DNA from: Syntrophales bacterium
GTDB taxonomy: Bacteria; Desulfobacterota; Syntrophia; Syntrophales; UBA2210
Assembly (NCBI GenBank): GCA_023228425.1
Contig: JALOBE010000002.1
Location: 62,001-126,000 of the forward strand
DNA length: 64,000 nucleotides
Direction: 5' to 3'
In this document: positions 42,567 to 52,079 of the stretch, one piece after another
Layout: every line of letters begins with the position of its first letter
Numbering within the stretch: the first letter of the stretch is position 1
The notes under the pieces: model-generated
What the model was told of the DNA's origin: nothing
Database searches by the model: none
Seen by the model: the letters and a program-made list of their open reading frames with translations, nothing else
Translations under genes and position numbers: made by a program

Positions 42567-44120
42567 GTGAAACGACAGTCTTCGATATTTCTTGCCGGGT
42601 TGTTTCTGATCCTGTGTTTTGTTGTCCCTGCATCCCAGGCATCCGGCAATGAGTCTCCTGAGGAACTGCTGCAGCGGGGTATCAGGGAATACCGGATGGA
42701 CTATTATGAAGAAGCCATCGAGACGCTGACAGCCGTCCGGGAGTTCCTGCCCCAATCGTCGCTTGCCGCCTTCATGCTGGGCATGGCCTACAAACAGATC
42801 ATGGACTACCAGAAAGCCCTTCCTCACTTCCAGGATGCCGTCACCCTGGAACCGCGCATCAGAGAAGCTCTCCCTGAACTGATCAACACCCACTACCGGC
42901 TGGGCAACCTCGAGGAGGCACACCGCTGGATAGCCCTTGCGGAAAAAGAGGATGTCCTCCCGGCGACGGTGTCATTTCTCAAGGGCCTGGTTCTTCAGAA
43001 GGAAGGCAAACACCCGGAGTCCGTGGAAGCCTTTGAACGGGCGAAGAAGCTTGATCCGAAGATAACCCAGTCGGCGGATTTCCAGATCGGCCTCTCCTAC
43101 ATGATGGCCCGCAAGTTCAGGGAGGCCGGCGAGCGCTTCCAGGCTGCCGTGGTAGCTGATCCGGCGACGGACCTGGGAACCTACGCGCGGCGTTACCAGG
43201 ATCTGGTGGACCAGCGTGTTTTTCTGGAACGCCCCTGGCGCTTTACCCTGGGCCTTTTCGGCCGAATGGACAGCAACGTCATATCCAAACCGGAGGACTC
43301 GGCGATTGCCGGCGGTATCACCAACGAATCGAGCCTGGCCTTCACGCCTTCCTTCAGGATCGATTACGTTCCCGTTCTCGAGGGGCGGAAGCTCTTCAAC
43401 GCCAGCTATTCACTGGGAACCGTTTTTCTCGACAAGAACGCCTCAACCCACAACATGATCGGCAACATCGTCTCGCTCAACCCGGGGTACCGTTTCGAGC
43501 GATCGGCGCTCAACTTCAACGTCAGCTACGGCCACTATATGCTGGGCGGCAGGCGCTATGTGGAAATGCTGTCGGCGGGCCCCCTCTACCGCTACCTGCT
43601 CAACAACACCAACATCATTGAAGTATTTGCCGGATATGCCGTCAACAACTATTTCCAGCCCGTCGTGCCTCCCGATATCGAGAACGACCGTGACAGCGAA
43701 GGTATCAGGGCCTACGTGAGCTGGGTGTGGCTCTTCGCCCGTGATTCCTTCTTCAACGCCCGGTACGAGTTTACCGACGAAAACGCCGACGGACTTCGAT
43801 ATGACAACCGGGGACACCGGTTCAGCCTCAACACCATCTTCCCCATTGCCGACGATGTCAAGATCCAGGCAAGCATCGGCTACTTCCTGCGCGACTTCAG
43901 TTATACCCTCCCCTACCCGGAACCCCTGGGAGGCGGTTTTATACTCCTGGACAAAAAGCGCAAGGACAACCAATACTCCCTTTCCCTCGGGCTGACCTGG
44001 GAGGTGACGAGACAGCTCAACGCCATCGTTTCGTATTCAGGGTTGAGAAACCGTTCGAATGACGTCCTGAACACCTACACGCGGCATGTCGTCACAACGG
44101 GCATAGAGTACAAGTTCTGA
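42567..44120 (+). CDS. Exported TPR protein with C-terminal outer-membrane beta-barrel
   Basis: A 517-residue protein with GTG start (GAGAGG upstream). Residues 1-27 are a signal peptide (IFLAGLFLILCFVVPASQASG). Residues about 30-205 hold tetratricopeptide repeats (LLQRGIREYRMDYYEEAIETL, AAFMLGMAYKQIMDYQKALPHF, GLSYMMARKFREAGERF). From about 215 on, alternating aromatic beta strands (PWRFTLGLFGRMDSNV; YRFERSALNFNVSYGHYML; ITSIVSY-like ends) close with GIEYKF, a terminal Phe expected of outer-membrane barrels. The periplasmic TPR head and barrel recall DUF560/Slam and TPR-porin proteins. The FecR-domain gene follows 20 nt later, so they likely act together at the envelope. The cargo is unknown. 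Confidence 0.85.
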   Translation: MKRQSSIFLAGLFLILCFVVPASQASGNESPEELLQRGIREYRMDYYEEAIETLTAVREFLPQSSLAAFMLGMAYKQIMDYQKALPHFQDAVTLEPRIREALPELINTHYRLGNLEEAHRWIALAEKEDVLPATVSFLKGLVLQKEGKHPESVEAFERAKKLDPKITQSADFQIGLSYMMARKFREAGERFQAAVVADPATDLGTYARRYQDLVDQRVFLERPWRFTLGLFGRMDSNVISKPEDSAIAGGITNESSLAFTPSFRIDYVPVLEGRKLFNASYSLGTVFLDKNASTHNMIGNIVSLNPGYRFERSALNFNVSYGHYMLGGRRYVEMLSAGPLYRYLLNNTNIIEVFAGYAVNNYFQPVVPPDIENDRDSEGIRAYVSWVWLFARDSFFNARYEFTDENADGLRYDNRGHRFSLNTIFPIADDVKIQASIGYFLRDFSYTLPYPEPLGGGFILLDKKRKDNQYSLSLGLTWEVTRQLNAIVSYSGLRNRSNDVLNTYTRHVVTTGIEYKF

Positions 44121-44140
44121 TCCAAGAGGAGGCCTTTATC

Positions 44141-46285
44141 ATGAGAAAATTATGGATTGCGTTTGTCCTTCTGGCCCTGGTTTCGCTCCTCCCTTTTACG
44201 GCCCTGGCGACTCCCGTCGGCATTGTGACCGCCATCGAAGGCCGGGCCGACATCACCCGGGGTGACGATCCCGCCCGGCCCGCCGCGGTGGGCGACGAGG
44301 TCCATATGGGAGATTTCCTGCGCACCATGACGAAGTCGCGCCTGGAGCTGACTTTCATCGATGACAGCGTCACCCGGCTCGCCCCGCTCTCGCGTCTGCG
44401 GGTAACGGAGTTTCTCTTTGACGCCGATAAGCGGACGGGTACCATCGATCTCCTGAGGGGCAAGGTCCAGAGCGTCCTGGTAAAAGCCACCCCGGACAGT
44501 GTGTACGAGGTTCACACTCCCACGGCCGTTGCCGGGGTCAGGGGCACCACTTTCTTCGTCTACTTTCGTGACGGTGTTACCGGAGGTGCCAGCAGAGAGG
44601 GAACCTTCTATGTCTACAGCAGGGGCCGTCCCGACCAGGTTCGGATCGTGAGGCCCGGCCAGGCCTTCCTGGTGCTCGGAGCTGACGAGATTCCCATTGT
44701 CAGGCCCGCCACGGAGGAGGAACTGGAACGTCACCTCGACGACACCACTATCCGCAAGGGTGAGGCTTTGGGTGATGGGGAAGACCCCCTCAACGGCGGC
44801 GACATGGCCGGTGATGCCGAAAGCGGCGAGCGCTACGCCGATGCCGCCGACCCTGATACGGATCTCCCCGGACTCGATCCGGACAGGGACCCCATGCCGG
44901 ATCAGACACTCCCCCCGGAACCCCCGCTGCCTGAACTGCAGCCCGAGTCTGAACCGCAGCCCGAGCCCTTTGCGGGAGTGAACATATCCGGTACAAGCAA
45001 CTACAATAACTGGGCTTTCGTACATCTCTCCCTGGTCGCTTCAAGCCCGGGGATAATGGAAGTAGACGGAGAAATCCATGACCCGTCTTTCGGCCCCGTG
45101 CTTTATCCAAGCTGGAGCGCTCCCGTAAGCATAGACGACGGCACCCAGCGTCTCGACGGCATCTTTGCTGGAGCCAAGTGGATTGACGGCTGGTTCGGCC
45201 TCCTCCCGGGGTTTCATGTGAGAGATGACGGTCTTCTGGGCTACACGCTCGGCATGCTCGAAGGAAGCGGTGAGGTGCCGGGTCAAGGAGGAGTCTACGA
45301 GTTCGATGGCGGCGGCCCAGCCGATTATGTGCTCCTGACCACGGAACCCGGAATCTTTGAGGTCGATGACAACCCAATATTTGATGAAGATATGTGGGGT
45401 ACCTGGAAGTTCTCGGACGGCGGAGGAGAGCCCTTGCCTCTTACCTTCAATAACGCCAGGACCGTAACCTGGTCGATCAGGGAGCAGGGTGGCGACGAAG
45501 CCAGTGTCGCGACGATATTATTTGAAGGATTCGGGATAGGAGCAACTACCGAAGCTCTTATAACGACCTGGGGTGATCTGCTTGTTGAACTGAACCTTGG
45601 AACGGAAAAACCCCGGGCGTATCTCAGAAGTAAAGATATCCCAATCATCCCAATCGGAGACGGCGGCACCTTTGAACAAACGATGACCGGCTCCTGGATC
45701 GATATAGACGATGCCGTGACAGGAGTCCTGGGAGGCATGATAAGGGGGGGCATCTTTGAAGAGAGGGAACAGAATGAGCTAACGGGGGTTCCCTGGTATG
45801 CCATGGCCGGAGGGATTTTCCTGGAAACGTCGGCATTCCTTGATATGGTGGCGGATGACCCCGCAACCCTCGGGGCACTGAACATTCCCTTCGTCGAGGT
45901 GGGCAGGACCACCCTATCCGGTGCGAGCGAGGGGGAGGGGCCACACGGCGGCACTATCCCCTCGTTGACGATGGACGATGTACGGTTTTTCTCCTATAGC
46001 CCCGGAGGAGCCCCCCTGATATGGGCAACGGGAGCTGTGACTGGAACGTATGAGGGTAACCCTGCCGGCGCCCACGGGAGTTGGAATACATCAGACTGGG
46101 AAGAAGGCGGTTTTTCAGTAACGAGCTGGGACGGAGGCTCCTGGGCAGCCGACATTGACGGTGGCGGGAGCGTTACCGGTATCGGGAACGTATCGATCCT
46201 GGGCGGAGCGGCAGGTTCCTACGCTGCCGGCCCGGGGCCTGCCGGTACTTTCGAGGGAACGGCTTCAGGTGTGGTTGTTCCTTAA
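44141..46285 (+). CDS. Exported FecR-domain protein with large C-terminal region
   Basis: A 714-residue protein with GAGGAGG upstream. Residues 1-23 are a signal peptide. Residues about 25-150 are a FecR domain (GIVTAIEGRADITRGD, GDEVHMGDFLRTMTKSRLEL, IDLLRGKVQSVL, TPTAVAGVRGTTFFVYF), which in this non-signalling form is a periplasmic beta-helix-like module. About 195-280 is an Asp/Pro/Glu-rich linker (DPDRDPMPDQTLPPEPPLPE). The last 430 residues are glycine-rich beta sequence ending GTFEGTASGVVVP, with no family I recognise. No sigma/anti-sigma partner is adjacent, so it is not a classical FecR regulator. It pairs with the upstream TPR/barrel protein. Confidence 0.85.
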   Translation: MRKLWIAFVLLALVSLLPFTALATPVGIVTAIEGRADITRGDDPARPAAVGDEVHMGDFLRTMTKSRLELTFIDDSVTRLAPLSRLRVTEFLFDADKRTGTIDLLRGKVQSVLVKATPDSVYEVHTPTAVAGVRGTTFFVYFRDGVTGGASREGTFYVYSRGRPDQVRIVRPGQAFLVLGADEIPIVRPATEEELERHLDDTTIRKGEALGDGEDPLNGGDMAGDAESGERYADAADPDTDLPGLDPDRDPMPDQTLPPEPPLPELQPESEPQPEPFAGVNISGTSNYNNWAFVHLSLVASSPGIMEVDGEIHDPSFGPVLYPSWSAPVSIDDGTQRLDGIFAGAKWIDGWFGLLPGFHVRDDGLLGYTLGMLEGSGEVPGQGGVYEFDGGGPADYVLLTTEPGIFEVDDNPIFDEDMWGTWKFSDGGGEPLPLTFNNARTVTWSIREQGGDEASVATILFEGFGIGATTEALITTWGDLLVELNLGTEKPRAYLRSKDIPIIPIGDGGTFEQTMTGSWIDIDDAVTGVLGGMIRGGIFEEREQNELTGVPWYAMAGGIFLETSAFLDMVADDPATLGALNIPFVEVGRTTLSGASEGEGPHGGTIPSLTMDDVRFFSYSPGGAPLIWATGAVTGTYEGNPAGAHGSWNTSDWEEGGFSVTSWDGGSWAADIDGGGSVTGIGNVSILGGAAGSYAAGPGPAGTFEGTASGVVVP

Positions 46286-46493
46286 TGTTCCATGGGGAAC
46301 TGGCATTTTCCGACTCAAGGATGATGGTGATCTCCCGGCAGTCTCCGGCAATTCACGCGGGACGGGCGGTGTCGCTTTACAACTTCAGGCACCACCGGGG
46401 ACGCGGCAAAGGCGGTTCTGATTTAAGGGCCACCCCATTCACGGCATTGTATCCACCTGGATATATGCCCCGTCGTAATTTGGAGGTGTTACA

Positions 46494-47048
46494 ATGACCC
46501 GTTACATCGTTTTAGTCTGTTCGGCGATAGTGATTGCCCTGTGGTTCGGATATGCCTGGGCGGAACCGCAGATGAACCCCGGAAACTGGGAGATCACCAC
46601 AAACATTGAAATGGCCGGCCTGCCCACTCAGAGCATGACACAGACCATCTGTATCACCGAAGACGACCTGGTCCCCGTGAGTCCCGATGAAAGCAGCGAG
46701 TGCAAAATCACGGACATCAAAACCAGCGGAGACACCGTGTCCTGGAAAATGACCTGCAGCGCTGACGGGGGTGGCATGGACGGCAGGGGGCAGGCTACCT
46801 ATAGGGACGACAGCATGCATGGTTCGATGACCATGGTCATGAAACCCGACGGAACGGAGATAAGAAACACCTTTTCAGGTCGCCGCGTGGGCGGATGCGA
46901 CGGCTCATCAACCAGGTCCAACGCGGGTGAGGGCTTGGCCGACGATGCCAGGGATATTGGAAGGGCAGCCAGGGACGAAGCCAAGGCAAGTGTCGTGGAT
47001 GAGGTTCGCCAGGGCGTCAGGGGTGCCGTACGGGGTCTTTTTAAATAA
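46494..47048 (+). CDS. DUF3617 family exported protein
   Basis: A 184-residue protein with TTTGGAGG upstream of the ATG. Residues 1-22 are a signal peptide (ending GYAWAEP). The mature part, MNPGNWEITTNIEMAGLPTQ with TICITEDDLVP and WKMTCSADGGGMDGRGQATY, has the DUF3617 pattern including the paired cysteines. The C-terminal about 40 residues are charged. The family is periplasmic and of unknown function. It follows the FecR-domain gene after about 210 nt. Confidence 0.85.
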   Translation: MTRYIVLVCSAIVIALWFGYAWAEPQMNPGNWEITTNIEMAGLPTQSMTQTICITEDDLVPVSPDESSECKITDIKTSGDTVSWKMTCSADGGGMDGRGQATYRDDSMHGSMTMVMKPDGTEIRNTFSGRRVGGCDGSSTRSNAGEGLADDARDIGRAARDEAKASVVDEVRQGVRGAVRGLFK

Positions 47049-47067
47049 CTTCTGTTCCCGCCGGAAG

Positions 47068-47101
47068 CTATCGACGCCGGACGTTCCCGGCGTCGATAGC
47101 C
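47068..47101. repeat. Perfect 14-bp hairpin downstream of the DUF3617 gene
   Basis: GCTATCGACGCCGG (47068-47081) pairs exactly with CCGGCGTCGATAGC (47088-47101) over a 6-nt loop. It lies 20 nt after the stop codon. There is no T run on either side, so it is an incomplete terminator or an mRNA 3'-end stabilising stem. The 47102-47297 remainder is AT-mixed and gene-free. Confidence 0.75.
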
Positions 47102-47297
47102 GCGTACAAAGCACCGTCGGGCGAACTTCCAGGCAACAGAGACATACGTATATGAAATCATTAAGTACACAATTGTTAGTTCGGTCTCCTTCTCCGGGTT
47201 CGCCGGCGCGTCCATACTCGACGATGCCCGCTTACGGCACGTTAGTTGTATGTTACAGGACCGCCGGAGGCGGACCGGGACGCTTCTAACGAACTCG

Positions 47298-48986
47298 TCA
47301 TTGTTGTTGCTTTTTTTCTTCCTCCTCCTGAAGCACACGTTTGAGGACCTTCCCGATGAGCGACTTGGGCAGGGAGTCCCGGAATTCAACGTGTTTCGGC
47401 ACTTTGTAGGCTGTCAGCCGTTCTTTGCAAAAGGCCTTGAGTTCCTCGGCCGTACATTGCTGTCCGGACCTCAGCACGACCCATGCCTTGACCGCCTCTC
47501 CCCGCTCGGGGTCTTTAACGCCCGCCACGCCCACCTCCATAACCGCCGGATGGGCCGCGATGACCTCCTCCACTTCCACCGGAAAGACCTGATGACCACT
47601 GGGCTTGATCATCTCCTTTTTCCGCGATGTAATATACAGATAGCCGTCACCGTCCAGGTGCCCGATGTCGCCGGTGTACAGCCATCCGTCACGGATCATC
47701 TCCTTCGTGGCATCGGGATTTTTCCAGTAACCCTGCATCAGGTGGGGTGCCCTGGCGATAATCTCTCCGGTCTCGCCAGGAGCCATCTCCGTTTTTCCGT
47801 CCACGATATCGACGATCCTGACTTCCACATCGGGTGTGGGCAGTCCGACGGCCCCTTCTTTCCACGTCCCCTGTATGGGCCCCATGGCGATAATGCCGGA
47901 TTCCGTGAGACCATAGGCTTCGACAAGCTTTCCCCCGGTCAGCGCCTCCCACCTCTTCTTGGTTTCCGGCAACAACGGCGCGGCGGCGGCAACACACATT
48001 TTCATGGACTTGAAGTCGATGGCACCTGACTTCACATCGGGATGATTCATCAGGCCCACAAAAAGCGGGGCTATGGCGGGGAAAAATTTCGGCTTCGTTG
48101 CCTTGATGGTGGCAAGCAGATCGGGAACGTCACGGGGATTCGGTACCAGAGCGATGGGCACCCTGGCGTTCAGTATGGTCGAAACCAGAATGATATTCCC
48201 GTAGATGTGGAACAGCGGCATCAGCAGGATGGTCACGTCCTCCCAGTCCGTCAGCACCGTGCCGAACCAGGCGCGTGTCTGCATGCCGTTCATCATGATA
48301 GCGCCGTGAGAGAGCATGACACCCTTGGGAACACCCGTGGTGCCTCCACTGAAGAGGATCAGGCCGGTCTCGTCAAAGCCGGGCCGTATGTCGGGAAGCG
48401 GGGAGCGCGCATATTCCCGAATGACCTCCTGGAGCCATAGATCGCCTGGTCTGAGCTCCACGTAATGGCCCTGTTTCTTTTCCATCAGGAGCCCGAAGAT
48501 GAACCTCTTGAAGGGAGCCAGGTACTCCTTGACTCCCGTTGCGATTACCGTCTTTACGCCGGTTCGGGGCTGCACGTTTTTCAGTTGATCGTAGAAGGGG
48601 GTCATAACGATGGCCAGTTCCGCACCGCAGTCCTCAAGGGTGTGCTCGAGCTCGGAATCGCTGTAGAGCGGATTGACCGGTACGGCAATGGCGCCTGCCC
48701 TCCACGCCGCAAACTGACAAATAAGCATCTGGGGTATGTTCGGCAGGAGCAGCGCCACCCGGTCGCCCTTCATCACACCGAGGCCGACCAGTGCCCGCGT
48801 CGTATCTTCCACGTACTTCTGAAACCGGGAATAGGTGATGACATTGCCCTTAAACCACATCATCATATGGTCCGGCCGCTGTCTGGTGGTTTCAGCAACG
48901 ACGTCCAACAGATTCTTGTCCGGGTAGGGCGCAAGGGTGTGCGGCACCCCCGCATCATAACTCTTGAACCAGGGATAATCAGCCAA
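47298..48986 (-). CDS. AMP-forming long-chain acyl-CoA ligase
   Basis: A 562-residue ANL enzyme. The true start is most likely TTG at 48986: AAGGAGG (48993-48999) lies 6 nt upstream and the protein then begins MADYPWFKSYDAGVPHTLAPYP, as in related ligases; ATG starts further up lack support. Motifs are ILFSGGTTGVPKGVMLSH (P-loop), EAYGLTESG, GWLYTGDIGHLDGDGYLYIT and RKKEMIKPSGHQVFPVEVEE, and the catalytic lysine in LIGKVLKR near the C-terminus. It activates fatty or other acids with ATP and CoA. It is monocistronic here, divergent from the patatin gene. Confidence 0.93.
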   Translation of the reverse strand: MADYPWFKSYDAGVPHTLAPYPDKNLLDVVAETTRQRPDHMMMWFKGNVITYSRFQKYVEDTTRALVGLGVMKGDRVALLLPNIPQMLICQFAAWRAGAIAVPVNPLYSDSELEHTLEDCGAELAIVMTPFYDQLKNVQPRTGVKTVIATGVKEYLAPFKRFIFGLLMEKKQGHYVELRPGDLWLQEVIREYARSPLPDIRPGFDETGLILFSGGTTGVPKGVMLSHGAIMMNGMQTRAWFGTVLTDWEDVTILLMPLFHIYGNIILVSTILNARVPIALVPNPRDVPDLLATIKATKPKFFPAIAPLFVGLMNHPDVKSGAIDFKSMKMCVAAAAPLLPETKKRWEALTGGKLVEAYGLTESGIIAMGPIQGTWKEGAVGLPTPDVEVRIVDIVDGKTEMAPGETGEIIARAPHLMQGYWKNPDATKEMIRDGWLYTGDIGHLDGDGYLYITSRKKEMIKPSGHQVFPVEVEEVIAAHPAVMEVGVAGVKDPERGEAVKAWVVLRSGQQCTAEELKAFCKERLTAYKVPKHVEFRDSLPKSLIGKVLKRVLQEEEEKKQQQ

Positions 48987-49555
48987 AGCGCACCTCCTTC
49001 CAGGTGTGGGTTGTTGATAACCGGCCCGCGAGGACGAATGATGGCCGCCGTGCATTGTTCGAGAGAACTGATCGTGTGTGAAAGGAAAAATCAAAAATAT
49101 TGTCGCATATCCCTGCTTCCAAAATCAATGGCGGATTTCCGGACTCTTTCCGCTGGAAATACATCATACAAACTGCTATATTCGAGCAATCCGATCCCGA
49201 TCACAGCATCTCGAAGCTCCTGGACAAGAAGTGAAGATTCCGAAACCGGGACGACTCCCGACCCGGATGATCGTCGATGCGCGGGGCCCTGTCGGGGTTA
49301 CTCATCATGAGGCTTCCATGGCCGGCGTCGCCGGAAACAGAGACCGACGGGACCAACCGAGATTGAATGAATGCTGGACCGCGGCCCTGCAGGGGAACGG
49401 ACGTCCTTCCTTCCCGATTGCAATCAAGGTACCTCGACGACAGCATGACATACTCTTCAAAGCACCTCGACGGTCGGTGAAACCCGGTCTGCTGCCGCGA
49501 GCCGCCATAGAAAACCGGAAGCCGGATCGTATCGTTACCGGGGGGAACACATGCC
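48987..49555. other. 569-nt gene-free region between divergent genes
   Basis: Open frames exist on both strands but none has an RBS plus protein-like composition. On the minus strand TTGGAA with a 17-nt spacer and TATTTT (about 49090-49130) could be the acyl-CoA ligase promoter. The region must hold the control elements of both divergent genes; nothing else stands out. Confidence 0.4.
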
Positions 49556-50641
49556 ATGACCGAACAGCCGGACTCGAAAAACCACACCGACGCTCGGGGA
49601 AAGAAGAAGCGATCGGGAGGAAACAAAACTGAGATAAAAAGCGTTAACCTGGCCCTTCAGGGCGGTGGATCCCACGGAGCCTTTACCTGGGGTGTTCTGG
49701 ATCGCCTGCTTGAAGACGGCAGGATTGTCATCGAAGGAATCAGCGGCACCAGCGCCGGTGCCATGAATGCCGTGGTCGTTGCCGACGGTCTGATGCGAGG
49801 CCACAGGGAGGGCGCGAGAAGGGCCCTTCATGATTTCTGGCATGCCGTAAGTGCGGCCTCCATCTTCAGCCCGATCCAGCGAACCCCGGCGGATATCGCT
49901 GCCGGACGGTGGAATCTCGACCTTTCACCGGGCTTTATGCTCTTCGATATGCTGGAACGTTCAGTATCGCCCTATCTGCTGAACCCACTGAACATAAACC
50001 CGCTGCGCGAACTCCTGGCCAGCCGTGTAGACTTTGAACGGGTGCGAAGCTGCGACAAGGTCAAGCTCTTCATATCCGCAACGAATGTACGAACAGGTCA
50101 CGTCAAGGTCTTCGAACGGTCGGAAATGACCGTTGACATGGTGATGGCTTCCGCCTGCCTGCCCTTTCTCTCCCAGGCGGTCGAAATCGATGGGGACGCC
50201 TATTGGGACGGCGGCTACATGGGAAACCCGGTCCTCTATCCCTTCGCCTACCGATGCCGGGGCAGGGACGTGGTGATCGTGCAGATCAATCCTCTTTACC
50301 GTCATGACATCCCCCGGACCGCCCAGGAGATTCTCAACCGGGTCAACGAAATAACCTTTAACGGCAGCCTCATGAAGGAACTGAGGGCGATTGAGTTTGT
50401 CGGTCGGCTGCTGGACGCTGAAAGTCTTGACCCCGGCCGTTACAAGAAGATGCTGATCCACATGATCGATTTCGATGCCGCCAACCGGCCGCTCAACGTC
50501 TCGAGCAAATTGAATGCCGGCTGGGACTTTCTGACCTTCCTTCATCGGGAGGGAAGACATGCGGCAGCCGAATGGCTCGACAGGCATTACGACAGCCTCG
50601 GAAGGGAATCTTCCCTTGACGTGCGCTCGCTTTTTTCCTGA
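49556..50641 (+). CDS. Patatin-like phospholipase family protein
   Basis: A 361-residue protein with a polar, lysine-rich N-terminus and then the patatin fold: oxyanion motif LQGGGSHGAFTWGVLDRLLE, catalytic serine GISGTSAGAMNAVV and the Asp dyad partner in YWDGGYMGNPVL. Such enzymes cleave acyl esters of phospholipids or polyhydroxyalkanoate-type lipids. There is no signal peptide, so it acts in the cytoplasm or at the inner membrane. The genes on each side are acyl-CoA forming, which suggests lipid or storage acyl turnover. Confidence 0.92.
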   Translation: MTEQPDSKNHTDARGKKKRSGGNKTEIKSVNLALQGGGSHGAFTWGVLDRLLEDGRIVIEGISGTSAGAMNAVVVADGLMRGHREGARRALHDFWHAVSAASIFSPIQRTPADIAAGRWNLDLSPGFMLFDMLERSVSPYLLNPLNINPLRELLASRVDFERVRSCDKVKLFISATNVRTGHVKVFERSEMTVDMVMASACLPFLSQAVEIDGDAYWDGGYMGNPVLYPFAYRCRGRDVVIVQINPLYRHDIPRTAQEILNRVNEITFNGSLMKELRAIEFVGRLLDAESLDPGRYKKMLIHMIDFDAANRPLNVSSKLNAGWDFLTFLHREGRHAAAEWLDRHYDSLGRESSLDVRSLFS

Positions 50642-50711
50642 GAGGCGGATCGCCTGTTTGAAAACCGCACCGCACCAGACAGCCCCGGCAGGGCCGTAAA
50701 AAGGGGGAACA

Positions 50712-52079
50712 ATGAAACTCAAGCCGCTTTTTGAACCCGGGACGATGGCCGTCTTCGGCGTTTCCGCCACCTCTGAGCGCCATCCGGCCAACGTTATTTA
50801 TGAAAAAAACAAAAACCGCTACCCTCTTGAAGTATTCGCTGTCAATCCGAAGGGAGGAAAGTTGCGCGATACGGTCCTGTATCCGTTGATTGCCGACGTT
50901 CCGGAAAAAATCGATCTCGCGGTGATTGCCGCCCGAGCCGAGTTTGTCCCCGACATCCTGATCCAATGCATCGATGCCGGTGTTAAGTCCGCGGCAATCA
51001 TTTCCGGCGGCTTTACCGAAGGCGGCCGGCCCGATCTCCAGCACCGGCTGGTGGACATATCCCGTGAAGCCGACTTCCCCTTTATCGGGCCAAACTGCCT
51101 TGGCCTGTACGTTCCCCACCGCCTTGACACCTTTTTCCTGCCCATGGAGAGGATGATCACGCCCGGTATCGGCGATGTCGCCATTGTCAGTCAGAGCGGC
51201 GGTATCCTCGTTGACCAGATGATCAAATTTACCCAGCAGGGTGTGGGAATCTCAAAGGCCGTCAGCATCGGCAACAAGGCCGTCATTCGCGAAATCGACC
51301 TGCTTCGCTACCTGCGATCCGATTCAAAAACCAATGTCATCGCTTTTTATATCGAGGGTTTCAACGAGGGAGAAGGACGGGAATTCGTCAAAGCCGCCGA
51401 TTGTTCGCCCAAGCCGGTGGTGCTGATGAAATCGGGAAAAACCGAAGCGGGACATCGGGCCGTATCGAGCCACACTGCCTCCCTGGCGGGAGACTACGCG
51501 GGTTTCCAGGCGGCTGTGGCGCAGCACAACATCCTGGAGGCGGCCAACGAGCATGAACTGGTCGCTTTTTGCGAAGTGCTGAGCGCCTACAGACAGCCCA
51601 TCGAGGGGAAAATCGGTATTATTACCGCAAGCGGAGGCCACGGAGCCATGGCGGTAGACGCCTGTGCCCTGGATGGCATGTCCGTACCCGAATTTAACGA
51701 AGCGACACAGTCGGCGGTGCGCAGCGGTCTCTCAGATAAAGTCAGCCCCATCGCCTCCGTGGCAAACCCGGTGGACCTCACGGGCAGCGCGACAGACGAC
51801 GACTTCGTCGCCTGCGTGAAAGCCCTGGGCTCTTCCACTGAAATCGATTGCGTCATTGTCCTGCTGTTGCCCTACATTCCCGGCGTGACTCTCGACATCG
51901 GAGTCAGGCTGAGCCAGGCCATGCGTCCCTTCAACAAACCGCTTATCGCCTATGTTCCGCACGTGGAAAAATACAACATGATGGTAGATGGGTTCGAATT
52001 CAACGGAACACCCGTGTCTTCTTCTATCGAAGGCGCGGTGCTGATGGCCAAGGCCCTGATGAGGAAAAAGCCATGCTGA
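50712..52079 (+). CDS. ADP-forming acyl-CoA synthetase, alpha (CoA-binding/ligase) subunit
   Basis: A 455-residue protein of the NDP-forming acyl-CoA synthetase group. The CoA-binding domain starts FEPGTMAVFGVSATSERHPANVIYEKNKN; SGGFTEGGRPDLQHRLV and GPNCLGLYVPHRLDTFF follow; VSQSGGILVDQM marks the ligase-CoA domain; SSHTASLAGD holds the likely phospho-histidine. It converts acyl-CoA + ADP + Pi to acid + CoA + ATP. The RBS is GGGGGAAC. The beta subunit overlaps by seven bases. This energy-conserving step is common in amino-acid-fermenting anaerobes. Confidence 0.92.
   Translation: MKLKPLFEPGTMAVFGVSATSERHPANVIYEKNKNRYPLEVFAVNPKGGKLRDTVLYPLIADVPEKIDLAVIAARAEFVPDILIQCIDAGVKSAAIISGGFTEGGRPDLQHRLVDISREADFPFIGPNCLGLYVPHRLDTFFLPMERMITPGIGDVAIVSQSGGILVDQMIKFTQQGVGISKAVSIGNKAVIREIDLLRYLRSDSKTNVIAFYIEGFNEGEGREFVKAADCSPKPVVLMKSGKTEAGHRAVSSHTASLAGDYAGFQAAVAQHNILEAANEHELVAFCEVLSAYRQPIEGKIGIITASGGHGAMAVDACALDGMSVPEFNEATQSAVRSGLSDKVSPIASVANPVDLTGSATDDDFVACVKALGSSTEIDCVIVLLLPYIPGVTLDIGVRLSQAMRPFNKPLIAYVPHVEKYNMMVDGFEFNGTPVSSSIEGAVLMAKALMRKKPC

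Noticed and set aside
49078..49632. Plus-strand frame of 184 codons (and a 141-codon minus frame at 49201-49626)
   Set aside because: Low-complexity basic or mixed composition, no RBS, and overlap with the patatin start.
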